64,000 nt of DNA, from positions 62,001-126,000 of the forward strand of contig NZ_JAHBZK010000004.1 of NCBI RefSeq assembly GCF_019635465.1. Direction: 5' to 3'. The stretch is from Hydrogenophaga sp. Its GTDB lineage: Bacteria > Pseudomonadota > Gammaproteobacteria > Burkholderiales > Burkholderiaceae_C. The notes below the pieces were generated by a model, which worked only from the letters and a program-made list of their open reading frames with translations, did not search any database and was not told the DNA's origin. Position 1 is the stretch's first letter, and each line of letters opens with the position of its first letter. The position numbers and the translations under genes are program-made. Positions 17,969-27,758 of the stretch are shown here, piece by piece.

Positions 17969-18647
17969 CGCGGCGCTGCTGCGCACCTTGTGGCTGGCGT
18001 CGCCCGCCTTGCCGGTGGGTGGCTTTTCGTACTCCGAAGGGCTGGAAGCAGCGGTCGATGCCGGCCTGGTGCACGACGAGGCGAGCGCCGCCCCCTGGCT
18101 GAGCGATCAGTTGCTGCTCGGCCCCGCGCGCAGCGATCTCGCGGTGGCGGCGCAGGCCATCACCGCCTGGCGCGCCAACGATCTGCCCCGCGTGCGCGCG
18201 CTCAACGCGTGGGTGCTGCACACCCGCGAGACCAGCGAGCTGCGCCTGCAGGCCGAGCAGATGGGACGCTCGCTGGTGGCCTGGGCGCAGTCCCTGGGCG
18301 ACGTCGGCGAAGCGATGCTGGCACAGCTGCAGGACGCACAACTCGACCCGCCAACCTGGCCGGTGGCCAGCGCCTGCGCCGCCGCGCACGGCGAAGCGCC
18401 ACTGCGCGAGGCGCTCGTCGGCCTCGCTTTTGGCTGGGCCGAGAACATGGTGCAGGCGGCCATCAAGGCGGTGCCACTCGGCCAGGGCACCGGGCAGCGC
18501 CTGCTCGCGCGTCTGGTGCAGGTCATTCCAGAAGCGGTGGACACCGCGCTCGCCCTGGACGACGATGCCCGCCAGGCCTTCACCCCCATGCTCGCCATCC
18601 TTTCGGCGCGCCACGAAAACCAGTACTCACGCCTGTTCCGATCATGA
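17958..18647 (+). CDS. ureF: Urease accessory protein UreF
   Basis: A 229-residue UreF beginning [20 protein letters not shown], with the conserved [12 protein letters not shown] motif. The ATG at 17958 lies in the end of ureE; upstream in-frame ATGs would read through the His-repeat DNA and are unlikely. It forms the activation complex with UreG and UreD (UreD is not encoded here). Its end overlaps ureG (ATGA). Confidence 0.95.
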   Translation: MPTDAALLRTLWLASPALPVGGFSYSEGLEAAVDAGLVHDEASAAPWLSDQLLLGPARSDLAVAAQAITAWRANDLPRVRALNAWVLHTRETSELRLQAEQMGRSLVAWAQSLGDVGEAMLAQLQDAQLDPPTWPVASACAAAHGEAPLREALVGLAFGWAENMVQAAIKAVPLGQGTGQRLLARLVQVIPEAVDTALALDDDARQAFTPMLAILSARHENQYSRLFRS

Positions 18648-19312
18648 CCACACCCCTGCACCACATCCCCAACCGCAGCAAGCCACTGCCCCCGCTTCGT
18701 GTCGGCATCGGCGGCCCGGTCGGCTCCGGCAAAACCACCCTGCTCGAGATGCTGTGCAAGGCCATGCGCGCTCGCTACGACCTGATCGCCATCACCAACG
18801 ACATCTACACCAAGGAAGACCAGCGGCTGCTCACCGTCAGTGGCGCGCTGCCGGCCGAGCGCATTCTGGGTGTCGAGACCGGCGGCTGCCCGCACACCGC
18901 CATCCGCGAAGACGCGTCCATCAACCTCGAAGCCATTGACCGCATGCTGGAGCGTTTTCCCGAAGCCGACGTGGTCTTCGTCGAGAGCGGCGGCGACAAC
19001 CTGGCCGCCACCTTCAGCCCCGAACTCAGCGACCTGACGATCTATGTCATCGACGTGGCCGCCGGCGAGAAGATCCCGCGCAAGGGCGGCCCGGGCATCA
19101 CCAAGAGCGACCTCTTCGTCATCAACAAGACGGACCTCGCGCCGCACGTGGGTGCCGACCTGGAAGTGATGAAGGCCGACACCGCGCGCATGCGCCCCGA
19201 CGCGCAACGTCGCCCCTGGGTCATGACCAACCTCAAGACGCTCGATGGCGTGGATGCGGTGGTGCGCTTCATCGAGTCGCGCGGTCTGCTGCAGCAAACC
19301 CAGGCCGCCTGA
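18644..19312 (+). CDS. ureG: Urease accessory GTPase UreG
   Basis: A 222-residue SIMIBI-class GTPase. The P-loop GPVGSGKT is at residues 24-31; [14 protein letters not shown] carries the Cys-Pro-His nickel site, and [16 protein letters not shown] and NKTDLAP are the remaining family motifs. It powers nickel insertion. It is the last gene of the ure operon in this window. Confidence 0.97.
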   Translation: MTTPLHHIPNRSKPLPPLRVGIGGPVGSGKTTLLEMLCKAMRARYDLIAITNDIYTKEDQRLLTVSGALPAERILGVETGGCPHTAIREDASINLEAIDRMLERFPEADVVFVESGGDNLAATFSPELSDLTIYVIDVAAGEKIPRKGGPGITKSDLFVINKTDLAPHVGADLEVMKADTARMRPDAQRRPWVMTNLKTLDGVDAVVRFIESRGLLQQTQAA

Positions 19313-19392
19313 CCTGAGCCGCCACCGCCCGCATGGCCTCGGCCATCGCGGCCGCTTCACGGGGCGCCTTGCCCTAGAATCCCACCCGCTGC

Positions 19393-19480
19393 GGAGACGT
19401 GGGAGAGTGGTTTAATCCAGCGGTCTTGAAAACCGCCGACCCGCAAGGGTCCGTGAGTTCGAATCTCACCGTCTCCGCCA
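19393..19480 (+). tRNA. tRNA-Ser(UGA)
   Basis: An 88-base tRNA with acceptor arms GGAGACG / CGTCTCC, a long variable arm as in serine tRNAs, TTCGAAT T-loop and an encoded CCA end. The anticodon TGA is at 19427-19429. The 3' end overlaps the end of the serine hydrolase gene on the other strand. Confidence 0.95.
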
Positions 19481-20707
19481 ATCGGCCGTCAGGCTTTGCT
19501 GCTGTCGCAGCGCATCCCACAGGGCCAGGAGTTCGGCCTCGGCACCGCCGTCCACCGGGCGCATGTTGACGGCGGTCTGCACCAGCACGAGTCGGGCGAC
19601 CGGATCGATCAGCACAAACTGCCCCAAGACGCCACGCAGGGCGTAGTAGGGCGAGGCGCCGCCCGACAGCCAGATCTGGTAGCCATAGCTGGCGTTCACG
19701 GCACTGGCCGTGGTGGCTGAGGTGAGCCACTGACGGGAGACCACCTGGCGGCCATTCCATCGGCCATCGTGGGCCAGCATCAACCCGAGGCGAGCCCAAT
19801 CGCGCAATCGGGCCACCACGCAACAAAAGCCCATGGCGTCACCCTTGGCGTCTTCGTCCCAGGCGGCAGGCGCTTCCGCTCCCAACGGCGCCCACAAGCG
19901 CCGACTGAAATAGGTAGCCAATGGCTCTTTCGTGGCCCGGCTGACCACCAGACCCAGCACCTCGGAGTCGGCACTGGCGTAGCTGAAGACCGTTCCAGGC
20001 TCGGCCACGCGCTGGTTGAACTGGCGCAGCGCCTCGACGGCGCCAGCCCCGTCGGGACGCATCAGCGCAGCCACGAGGTGCGCGATGTCGTCATCGGGCT
20101 GGTAGGTTTCCCGAAATCCCACGCCGGAGGCCATGGAGAGAAGGTCCTTGATGGTCGTTTCGCCATACGCCGTGCCGGCCAACTCGGGTACATAGGTTGC
20201 AGCCGTGTCCATCAGCGAGCGAATGGCCCCATCGTCCACAGCGGCCCCCACCAACAGCCCTGTGATGGTCTTGGCCATCGAATGCGACAGGAACCGGTCG
20301 CGCTCGTTGCGGCCGTATTGGTAGCGCTCTACAACAATCGTCTCGTCCTGCGCGATCAGCAGACCAGTGACCGGGTGTCGCTTCAGGTAGCTGTCGAGAT
20401 TGTGGCGCGCGCCCTCGAAGACGTACTCGACGTCCAGCGCCTGATCGTCGCTCTCAAGTGCGGAAGGCGCAGACGAGGTGGGCACTTCGTGCAGGGCACG
20501 GAACTGGTCATAGCGCGAATGCAGGCCCACATAGTCGGCCTGCCGCAGTGCCTGCGAAGGCGTGCCGGGTGCGGGCACCGGGTAGCCTTGCGCCTGCCCG
20601 TATGCGATCGCGTCGGGCCCGTCGGGCGAGCTGATGGGACGGCCTTGCGCCGAAGTACAGGCAGCCGCCACGAGCAGCGCCAGCTTCCAGCGCCGCATTC
20701 CCGCCAT
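19466..20707 (-). CDS. Beta-lactamase-fold serine hydrolase (class C type), exported
   Basis: A 413-residue protein. The ATG at 20707 overlaps the stop of the upstream gene (TGATG) and starts a signal peptide ending near residue 20. The SxxK nucleophile motif is SMAK, a YAS motif (VFSYASADSE) follows, and ASYGYQIWLSGG is typical of the family. These are penicillin-binding-type esterases or peptidases; the substrate is unknown. The 3' end runs into tRNA-Ser on the other strand. Confidence 0.85.
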   Translation of the reverse strand: MAGMRRWKLALLVAAACTSAQGRPISSPDGPDAIAYGQAQGYPVPAPGTPSQALRQADYVGLHSRYDQFRALHEVPTSSAPSALESDDQALDVEYVFEGARHNLDSYLKRHPVTGLLIAQDETIVVERYQYGRNERDRFLSHSMAKTITGLLVGAAVDDGAIRSLMDTAATYVPELAGTAYGETTIKDLLSMASGVGFRETYQPDDDIAHLVAALMRPDGAGAVEALRQFNQRVAEPGTVFSYASADSEVLGLVVSRATKEPLATYFSRRLWAPLGAEAPAAWDEDAKGDAMGFCCVVARLRDWARLGLMLAHDGRWNGRQVVSRQWLTSATTASAVNASYGYQIWLSGGASPYYALRGVLGQFVLIDPVARLVLVQTAVNMRPVDGGAEAELLALWDALRQQQSLTADWRRR

Positions 20708-21438
20708 CACGCGTACTTTCTGAGGTTCGCCCGGATCTCGCGAACCTCTTCCGAATAGCGCCCCAGCGCCTTCGTCAAGAACAGATTGACCCACCGGTAC
20801 GGTAGCGGGAGTGGTCTCAGCACATCGACGATCAACACCACCCGGGTGCCCGAACTGAGGTTGGTGACCTCATGGTTCCAGCTGTCGTCAAATAGGATGC
20901 TCTGGCCCAACTGCCAGGTGTGGTGCTGGTCCTTGACGCGCAGCGAGGGGGGGTTGTCCCGCGGGACTTTCAGTGCCAGGTGGTATCGCAGGTAGCCGGT
21001 GTAAGGCCCATCGTGCGCCGGGATCGACTTGCCAGGGTCGAGGATGGAAAAGAACGCGCCCAGCAGATCGGGGACTTGGCGAAGCGCCGCCATCGTGTTG
21101 GGGCACCGGCTCGCATTGGCTTGCACTTCACCGTCCACGGTGGCCAGCATGAAAACCCGCCAGGCCTTGTCCGGGTTCACGGTTGCGGAGATGTAGGTTT
21201 CGGTGCTGGAGACGTCGTGGTAGCGCGGAATGCGTTCGCGCTCGTGCAACAGGGCATCAAGCTCCTGTGCGATGACGTCCTGCTGGCGGTCCAGTGCCCG
21301 CAGCGCCGGGAACGTGGCATCGATGTCGAAGAATGCCGGCCGCTGGTCGCCACCGGCTGGCCTGGTCAAAAAGGCATTGATTCGGCGAACCAGGGCTTGC
21401 TTTGTCCTCGACACGTCTGCTCCATGCGCCAGATCCAT
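20707..21438 (-). CDS. Aspartyl/asparaginyl beta-hydroxylase-like (LpxO-type) dioxygenase
   Basis: A 243-residue protein with the Asp/Asn beta-hydroxylase core: IPAHDGPYTGYLRYHLALKVP and DDSWNHEVTNLSSGTRVVLIVDV, which supply iron and 2-oxoglutarate ligands. Bacterial relatives include LpxO, which hydroxylates lipid A acyl chains, but the substrate here is not proven. It is coupled to the serine hydrolase by a one-base overlap, so the two likely form an operon. Confidence 0.8.
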   Translation of the reverse strand: MDLAHGADVSRTKQALVRRINAFLTRPAGGDQRPAFFDIDATFPALRALDRQQDVIAQELDALLHERERIPRYHDVSSTETYISATVNPDKAWRVFMLATVDGEVQANASRCPNTMAALRQVPDLLGAFFSILDPGKSIPAHDGPYTGYLRYHLALKVPRDNPPSLRVKDQHHTWQLGQSILFDDSWNHEVTNLSSGTRVVLIVDVLRPLPLPYRWVNLFLTKALGRYSEEVREIRANLRKYA

Positions 21439-21530
21439 TCGGACGCTGCCGCAGATTATGTGGGGCAGTGGTGAGCATTCGCGCTCTTAGAACCCTGAAG
21501 TCAGCCCTTCCGTGCCGCCCTGCACGATCG

Positions 21531-21560
21531 AAAAAAAGGGTGGCCTTTCGACCACCCTTC
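21531..21560 (-). terminator. Intrinsic terminator after the DUF4148 gene
   Basis: AAGGGTGG / CCACCCTT arms (21536-21559) with an A-tract at 21531-21537 that reads as a U-run on the minus strand, 30 bases past the stop of the DUF4148 gene. Confidence 0.85.
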
Positions 21561-21589
21561 AAACCTTGGAGACGGAAAACAGCAATCGA

Positions 21590-21982
21590 TCAGTTGGCAA
21601 CAGTGGCAGCGGCGCCTTGGGCGACCGCGTTGCCTTGCACGGCGCGCACACCGGCCAGACGCACTTGCTCAACTTGGGCTGCGGTCGGCACCGGCAGGAT
21701 TTCGCCTTGGGCGACCAGGCCCAGACGGTAGGCTTCGGCTGCCTCGGCACGCACCTGGGCGACGCTCAGGTTGCTGGCGACGACGGTGGCCTGGTCCTGG
21801 CCTTCGCTGGCTTCGCCGCGGGCAATGACGTCGGCCTTGTAGGCCGGGGCCACCTGGGCTTGCACTTCAGCACGGGTCAGTTGCGATTGGAAATTGAAGA
21901 CTTCGTTGCCTTCGATCGGGCCTTCGGCGAAGGCGGCACCAGCGGAGATGGCAAGAACGAGGGGGAGCAGAGCGGATTTCAT
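21590..21982 (-). CDS. DUF4148-type small exported protein
   Basis: A 130-residue protein with a clear signal peptide (cleavage near AFA-EG, residue 19) and an acidic, Ala/Gln-rich mature part with the [14 protein letters not shown] pattern of DUF4148 proteins, which are abundant in Burkholderiales and have no known role. The ATG at 21982 follows AGGAAC. It is divergent from the metal two-component system and has its own terminator. Confidence 0.75.
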   Translation of the reverse strand: MKSALLPLVLAISAGAAFAEGPIEGNEVFNFQSQLTRAEVQAQVAPAYKADVIARGEASEGQDQATVVASNLSVAQVRAEAAEAYRLGLVAQGEILPVPTAAQVEQVRLAGVRAVQGNAVAQGAAATVAN

Positions 21983-22187
21983 GACGGTTCCTTTGAGACA
22001 AGACGTTGAGGGGGGAGACACACCACATGCCGTTTTGTGTCGGCATGGGAGAACTGTAGAAATCACGTCTGTCATTCGGCGAACGCCAGAATTACCGATC
22101 TGTAAGCCAACGCGGACACGCTTCGGGCGACAATTTCGCATCGCGCGATCACCGCGCCTCCTCCTGAAGCCACGCCGCCCGCAAGCC

Positions 22188-22868
22188 ATGCGCATCCTGG
22201 TCATCGAAGACGAAGCCAAACTGGCCGACTACGTCAAACGTGGTCTGTCGGAGGCCGGCTATACGGTCGACGTGGCGCGCGACGGGATCGAAGGGCGCTA
22301 CCTGGCCACCGAGGGCGACTACCAGCTCATCGTGCTGGACATCATGCTGCCTGGCATCGACGGCTTCGGTGTGCTGGCGTCGTTGCGCGAGACCCGCAAC
22401 ACGCCGGTGCTGATGCTCACAGCGCGCGACCTCGTTGAGGACCGCGTCAAAGGTTTGCAGGCAGGGGCCGACGACTACCTCGTCAAACCCTTCGCGTTCT
22501 CTGAGTTGCTGGCGCGCGTGGCCGCATTGTTGCGGCGTGGACCGGCGCACGTCGAATCGACCAACAGCAAGCTGGCCATCAGTAATCTCGAGATGGATCT
22601 CATCGGGCGCAAGGCCTGGCGCGATGGACAGCGGCTCGAACTCACCGCCAAGGAGTTTTCGCTGCTGGCCTTGCTGGCGCGTCGCAAGGGACAGATCCTG
22701 TCGCGCACCACCATTGCCGAACAGGTGTGGGACATGAACTTCGACTCCGACACCAACGTGGTCGAGGTGGCCATCCGCCGCCTGCGCGCGAAGATGGACG
22801 ACCCGTTCCGGCCCAAATTGCTGCACAACGTGCGAGGCATGGGCTACGTGCTGGAGGACCGCACATGA
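22188..22868 (+). CDS. OmpR-family response regulator (heavy-metal type, CusR/CopR-like)
   Basis: A 226-residue regulator. Receiver domain (EDE at 8-10, phospho-acceptor in [11 protein letters not shown] lysine) plus a winged-helix Trans_reg_C domain ending [11 protein letters not shown]. It is coupled by ATGA to a sensor kinase of the heavy-metal class, so it probably answers copper or silver stress; no efflux genes lie next to it. Confidence 0.9.
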   Translation: MRILVIEDEAKLADYVKRGLSEAGYTVDVARDGIEGRYLATEGDYQLIVLDIMLPGIDGFGVLASLRETRNTPVLMLTARDLVEDRVKGLQAGADDYLVKPFAFSELLARVAALLRRGPAHVESTNSKLAISNLEMDLIGRKAWRDGQRLELTAKEFSLLALLARRKGQILSRTTIAEQVWDMNFDSDTNVVEVAIRRLRAKMDDPFRPKLLHNVRGMGYVLEDRT

Positions 22869-24262
22869 ACACACAGACCATCACGGCACCGGCCACCGAT
22901 CTTGACGATCTGCGCACCGAGCCCCAACCGTGCACCTACTCAATCGGCAAGCGGCTATCGCTGCTGCTGGCGCTGCAGACCGTGATCGGTCTGGGCGTGC
23001 TGCTGGCGGCCATCTACGGCGTGACCTACATGCTGTTCAAGACCAAGCAGGAGGAAGAGCTGCGCAGCTACTCCGGCGTGCTGGTCGAAGTGCTCAAGGA
23101 CGCCGACCTCAAGGGCGGCGAAGCCGAGATGCGGCACAAACTGGCCTGGCTGGCCGAGCGCCGCCCGGGCACCTTCGTGCAGGTGATGCGCGCCGACGGC
23201 AGCGAGCTGTACCGCGATCAGGCGCCGACCTTCGATGTGAACGCTGCGCCGTCCCGCGAGCAGCGCTTCGAAGTGGCGGCGGCCAACGGTGGCGCGCCCT
23301 ACCGCGGACGACTCGTGATCGATTGCTCCCGCGATGCCCAATACGGCCAGCGCATTGCACTGCTGCTGGTGGTCTCGACGCTGGCGGGTGGTGCGTTCGT
23401 GGCCTGGGCCACGTTCTGGCGCGTGCGGTGCAGTCTCTCGCCGTTGCTGGATCTGGCCGCGCAAACGCGCGCCATCGACGTGCGGCGCCTGGATCAGCGA
23501 CTGTCCCTGCCGGAGCCGATCGAAGAGCTTCAGCCCCTGATTGATCAGTTCAACGGGCTCATGAAGCGGGTGGAGCGCACCTACCTGCAGCTCGAGGGGT
23601 TCAACGCCGACGTGGCGCACGAGCTGCGCACCCCGTTGGCCAACCTGATCGGCCACACCGAGGTGACACTCAGCCGCCAACGCAGTGCGGGCGAGCTGGA
23701 GGACGTTCTGGTCTCCAACCTCGAAGAGCTGCAACGCATGGCCGGCATCGTCAACGACATGCTGTTTCTGGCGCAGGCCGACCGCGGCGTGAAGGCCCGG
23801 CGCGGCGCGCCGGTGAGTCTGGCGGAGCTGGTGCGCCAGGTGGTGGAGTTCCACGAAGCGCCGCTGGAGGATGCGGCGCTGGGCATCGACATCGAGGGCG
23901 ACGCCATGCTGTCGCTGGACGAACCGCTGGTCAAACGCGCCTTGTCCAATCTGCTCGGCAATGCGATTCGCTATGCCGACAAGGGCACGCGTCTGTGCGT
24001 GCGCATCGTGCCGGAGGGCGAACAGGCGGCGCGCCTGTGGGTCGAGAACGAGGGCCCGACCATTGACCCGGCCCACCTGCCCCGCCTGTTCGACCGCTTC
24101 TTCAGGGCCGATGCCTCGCGCTGCGAGCTGGAGAAGCCGCACCACGGTCTTGGCCTGTCCATCGTGGCCGCGATCGCGCGCATGCACGACGGTTTTGCCG
24201 CAGCAGAGTCGGGCAACGGGCGGACCCGCGTGGGCTTCAGCCTGCGCAGCACCAGCGCTTGA
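22865..24262 (+). CDS. Sensor histidine kinase, heavy-metal (CusS-like) type
   Basis: A 465-residue kinase with two membrane helices (about 29-58 and 165-188) around a periplasmic domain, a HAMP linker, H-box [13 protein letters not shown]-box LLGNAIRYA and the G-box [10 protein letters not shown]. Partner of the preceding regulator. The periplasmic part has no obvious metal ligands beyond scattered Asp/Cys. Confidence 0.9.
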   Translation: MNTQTITAPATDLDDLRTEPQPCTYSIGKRLSLLLALQTVIGLGVLLAAIYGVTYMLFKTKQEEELRSYSGVLVEVLKDADLKGGEAEMRHKLAWLAERRPGTFVQVMRADGSELYRDQAPTFDVNAAPSREQRFEVAAANGGAPYRGRLVIDCSRDAQYGQRIALLLVVSTLAGGAFVAWATFWRVRCSLSPLLDLAAQTRAIDVRRLDQRLSLPEPIEELQPLIDQFNGLMKRVERTYLQLEGFNADVAHELRTPLANLIGHTEVTLSRQRSAGELEDVLVSNLEELQRMAGIVNDMLFLAQADRGVKARRGAPVSLAELVRQVVEFHEAPLEDAALGIDIEGDAMLSLDEPLVKRALSNLLGNAIRYADKGTRLCVRIVPEGEQAARLWVENEGPTIDPAHLPRLFDRFFRADASRCELEKPHHGLGLSIVAAIARMHDGFAAAESGNGRTRVGFSLRSTSA

Positions 24263-24280
24263 TCGTCGCCGCCTGAGGGG

Positions 24281-25498
24281 TTACTCGGCGGCCAGGAACA
24301 GCGATTGCAGATCGCTGAGGAAGTCGAATCCCCGCTCGCTCGGTCGCACAACGGCGCCGTCCTGCGTCAGCAGGCCACGCGCCAGACCTTCATCCAGACC
24401 CGACTGCACGCTGGAGAGCGGCAACCCGGTGTAGGCCTGAAAGTCGATCAACGAAAAACCGCCACGCAAGCGCAGAGCGTTGAGCATGTACTCGAATGGC
24501 AACTGCGTACGTGGCACTTCTTCCATGGATGACAAGGCATCGCCCGCGAGCGCCCGTTCCATGTACAGCCTGGGCTCGCGCACGCGCACTGTGCGCGCCA
24601 CCCGGTGCGCGAAACTGAGCTTGCCGTGCGCACCCGCGCCAATGCCGAGGTAGTCACCGAAGCGCCAGTAGTTCAGGTTGTGGCGGCAGGCATGGCCTGC
24701 GCGGGCGTAGGCCGACACCTCATAGCGCGCCAGGTCCTGCGTCGACGTCAACTCGGTGATGCGGTCCAGCATGTCGTAGGCCGTGTCGTCATCGGGCACC
24801 CGGGGCGGGTACTTGGCGAACACGGTATTCGGCTCAAGGGTGAGGTGGTAGACAGACAAGTGCGGTGGCTCAAACGCCAGCGCACTGCGCACATCGGCTT
24901 CGCACTGCGCCACGGTCTGCCCGGGCAGGGCATACATGAGGTCGAGGTTGAAGGTGTCGAAACAGTGCGCCGCCTCCTCGACGGCCGCACGCGCCTGCGC
25001 TGCGTCGTGCACCCGGCCGATCGCTCGCAAGTGCTCGTCGTTGAAGCTCTGCACACCGATCGACAACCGCGTCACGCCGGCCTCGCGAAACGCCCGAAAG
25101 CGGTCGCGCTCGAAGGTGCCCGGGTTGGCTTCCAGCGTGATCTCGGCGTCGGCTTCCAGCGGCAAGAGCGCACGCACATCGCCCAGAAGGCGGTCGATCG
25201 CGTCGGGCGAAAACAGGCTGGGGGTTCCACCGCCTATGAACACGCTGTGCACAGCGCGCCCCCACACCAGCGGCAAGGACGCTTCCAGGTCGCGGCGCAA
25301 GGCATCGAGGTAGCGGCTCTCAGGCATGGCACCTCCCTGCTTACCCCACTCGTGCGAATTGAAGTCGCAGTAGGGGCACTTCTTCAGGCACCAGGGCAGG
25401 TGCACGTACAGAGAGAGGGGCGGCAGCGCCGAGAGCTGCAGCGTGCCTGGACGCATCCAGTGGCGCAGATCGTGCGCCGGCATTGGGGTGCCGCTCAT
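24281..25498 (-). CDS. hemW: Radical SAM heme chaperone HemW (HemN-like)
   Basis: A 405-residue radical SAM protein. The cluster motif CLKKCPYC gives C37, C41 and C44; the next Phe (CDF) is typical of HemW rather than true HemN, and GGGTPSLF and EANPGTFE match the family. HemW inserts heme into respiratory enzymes. It overlaps rdgB by four bases and forms the rph-rdgB-hemW operon. Confidence 0.92.
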   Translation of the reverse strand: MSGTPMPAHDLRHWMRPGTLQLSALPPLSLYVHLPWCLKKCPYCDFNSHEWGKQGGAMPESRYLDALRRDLEASLPLVWGRAVHSVFIGGGTPSLFSPDAIDRLLGDVRALLPLEADAEITLEANPGTFERDRFRAFREAGVTRLSIGVQSFNDEHLRAIGRVHDAAQARAAVEEAAHCFDTFNLDLMYALPGQTVAQCEADVRSALAFEPPHLSVYHLTLEPNTVFAKYPPRVPDDDTAYDMLDRITELTSTQDLARYEVSAYARAGHACRHNLNYWRFGDYLGIGAGAHGKLSFAHRVARTVRVREPRLYMERALAGDALSSMEEVPRTQLPFEYMLNALRLRGGFSLIDFQAYTGLPLSSVQSGLDEGLARGLLTQDGAVVRPSERGFDFLSDLQSLFLAAE

Positions 25499-26106
25499 GC
25501 CGTCGCAGCGAACCAGCGCTCTCGCATCAGGGCGAGCATGGCACGCGCCGCCTGACCGCGGTGACTGTGGCGGTTTTTCTCAACGGGATCCAGTTGGGCA
25601 AAGGTTAGGCCCAACGCAGGAATGAACATCACCGGGTCGAAGCCGAACCCCTGTGCGCCCACCCGCTCGCGCGTGATGAGCCCGGGCGCGCGACCGGTCG
25701 CCACCAGGGGTTCGGGATCGTCGGCGTGGCGCAGCGCGACCAGCGTGCTGACCAGAGCCGCTCGGCGGTCCTCGATGTCGCGCATCTGCGCCAGCAGCGC
25801 TGTCACGTTGTTGTCGTCGCCCTTGGGAAGACCGTGCTGCGTCGCGTAGTAGGCGGTGTCGACACCCGGCAAACCGCCGAAGGCCTCAACACACAGACCG
25901 GCGTCATCGGCGAGCGCGGGCAGCCCACAGGCGCGCGACGCATGGCGCGCCTTGGCCAGCGCGTTCTCGATGAACGTGCGGTGCGGCTCCGGCGCCTCGG
26001 GAATGCCGAGCTCGGACTGACGCACCAGCGTGACGCCCAGCGGCGCGAACAGACTTTGCAGTTCGGCCAGCTTGCCCGCGTTGTTGGACGCCAGAACGAG
26101 CTTCAT
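25495..26106 (-). CDS. rdgB: XTP/dITP diphosphatase (RdgB/HAM1)
   Basis: A 203-residue nucleotide-cleansing pyrophosphatase: start [20 protein letters not shown] and [19 protein letters not shown] match RdgB. It removes deaminated purine nucleotides (ITP, dITP, XTP). It overlaps both rph and hemW by four bases. Confidence 0.95.
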   Translation of the reverse strand: MKLVLASNNAGKLAELQSLFAPLGVTLVRQSELGIPEAPEPHRTFIENALAKARHASRACGLPALADDAGLCVEAFGGLPGVDTAYYATQHGLPKGDDNNVTALLAQMRDIEDRRAALVSTLVALRHADDPEPLVATGRAPGLITRERVGAQGFGFDPVMFIPALGLTFAQLDPVEKNRHSHRGQAARAMLALMRERWFAATA

Positions 26107-26831
26107 GCGGCCAGCGCCGTTCGCTGCAATCCGACCAGCTCGCCGATGCCCTTTTCGGCCAGGGCCAGCAAGGCGTCCATTTCGCGCCGGGTAAAGGCCG
26201 CGCCCTCGGCTGTGCCTTGCACTTCGACAAAGTGCCCGGCACCGGTCATGACCACGTTCATGTCGGTATCGCAGGCCGAATCCTCGACGTACTCGAGGTC
26301 GAGGAGCGCCACGCCGTCAAGAATGCCGACCGAGATGGCGGCCACGTGGTCCTTGATGGGCGACGCCGTGAGCTTGCCCTCGGCCAGCAGCTTGTTGACT
26401 GCATCCTGCGCTGCCACAAAGGCACCGGTGATGCTGGCGGTGCGGGTGCCACCGTCGGCCTGGATCACATCGCAGTCAAGAGAGATGGTCCGCTCGCCCA
26501 AAAGCGTCAGATCAAAGACCGCCCGCAGCGAGCGCCCGATCAGGCGCTGGATTTCCTGGGTGCGTCCGCTTTGTTTGCCTTTGGCAGCCTCTCGGTCGCT
26601 GCGCGTGTGCGTGGCGCGGGGCAACATGCCGTATTCGGCTGTCACCCAGCCTTCGCCGCTGCCGCGTTTGTGCGGGGGCACCCGCTCCTCAACGGACGCG
26701 GTGCACAGCACCTTGGTGTTGCCAAACTCGATGAGGACCGATCCTTCGGCATGCATGGTGTAGCCGCGGGTGATGCGCACCGCACGCAAAGCGTCGGCGG
26801 CCCGCTGGCCTGGGCGGGAAGCAGTTGTCAT
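26103..26831 (-). CDS. rph: Ribonuclease PH
   Basis: A 242-residue 3' exoribonuclease that trims tRNA ends with phosphate. [19 protein letters not shown], the [15 protein letters not shown] block and [18 protein letters not shown] are the standard motifs. First gene of rph-rdgB-hemW. Confidence 0.97.
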   Translation of the reverse strand: MTTASRPGQRAADALRAVRITRGYTMHAEGSVLIEFGNTKVLCTASVEERVPPHKRGSGEGWVTAEYGMLPRATHTRSDREAAKGKQSGRTQEIQRLIGRSLRAVFDLTLLGERTISLDCDVIQADGGTRTASITGAFVAAQDAVNKLLAEGKLTASPIKDHVAAISVGILDGVALLDLEYVEDSACDTDMNVVMTGAGHFVEVQGTAEGAAFTRREMDALLALAEKGIGELVGLQRTALAA

Positions 26832-26855
26832 GGAGAAACCTCGAAGGCGAGAAGC

Positions 26856-27758
26856 TCAGGAATTGCGCGCCGCGGCGCTGCGCTGGATGGCCTCGTTGAT
26901 CTCGGCAATCGAGCGCTCGATGGCAGCGTCGTCCAGGTCTTCTGCGGTGGGGTCGGGCACGCCCGACTGGATGGTGGAAGCAAACACGCCGTCCTCGATG
27001 TCCTCGGTGGACACACGGGTGGTCTGGTACTCGTCGGCGGTTTCCCACTCCATGGCGAGCACCGTCACGTTGTCACAACGTGGCCCGCCACGGCGAAGCG
27101 CCGTCTCGACCAGTTCGGGAATGGACTGCTCCAGCGCATTGCTGGTCAGTTCATGCACGATTTCGTCGTCCTCGACGGTGCCCCAGAGACCGTCGGAGCA
27201 CAGCAGGACACGGTCGCCCTGCATGAGTTGCACCGGGCCGGACAGGTCGTAGACCGGCTTGGCCGGCGAACCCAGGCAGGTGAACAGGATGTTGCGGTTG
27301 ATGTGCTCGGTCGCACGTCCCAGGTGGGCCTGCTGCTCCATGTAGGAGTGGTCCCGCGTGCGGGTAAGCAACTGGCCGTCGCGCACGATGTACAGCCGCG
27401 AGTCGCCGCAGTGCACCCAATGGATGTGGCCACGCTCCATGACGGCTGCCACGAGCGTCGTGCGCGGCGTATCGAGCATGCCCTTTTCGGCCGCGTACCG
27501 GATGATCTGGTGGTGCGCAGCCATCAGCGCACTCGACAGGAACTCCGGCACCTCGCGGACCGTGGGGTTGGCCGCTTTCTGGAAATACGCGGACAGCGTC
27601 TGCAAGGCCAGCTGGGCGGCCATGGCACCTTCAGGGTGCCCGCCCATGCCGTCGGCCAGCACAAACAAACCGGACTCACGGGTGTAGGCATAACCCATGC
27701 GGTCTTCGTTGCGCTCGCGGCCACCTTGGCGACTGATCTGATAGACCGAGAATTTCAT
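26856..27758 (-). CDS. PP2C-type Ser/Thr protein phosphatase
   Basis: A 300-residue phosphatase with PP2C metal motifs NEDRMG, LADGMGGHPEG, CGDSRLYIVRDGQL and DRVLLCSDGLWG; the D residues that hold Mn/Mg are present. The tail after about residue 245 is acidic and not part of the fold. It overlaps the kinase gene upstream by ATGA, so it is the cognate phosphatase of that kinase. Confidence 0.93.
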   Translation of the reverse strand: MKFSVYQISRQGGRERNEDRMGYAYTRESGLFVLADGMGGHPEGAMAAQLALQTLSAYFQKAANPTVREVPEFLSSALMAAHHQIIRYAAEKGMLDTPRTTLVAAVMERGHIHWVHCGDSRLYIVRDGQLLTRTRDHSYMEQQAHLGRATEHINRNILFTCLGSPAKPVYDLSGPVQLMQGDRVLLCSDGLWGTVEDDEIVHELTSNALEQSIPELVETALRRGGPRCDNVTVLAMEWETADEYQTTRVSTEDIEDGVFASTIQSGVPDPTAEDLDDAAIERSIAEINEAIQRSAAARNS

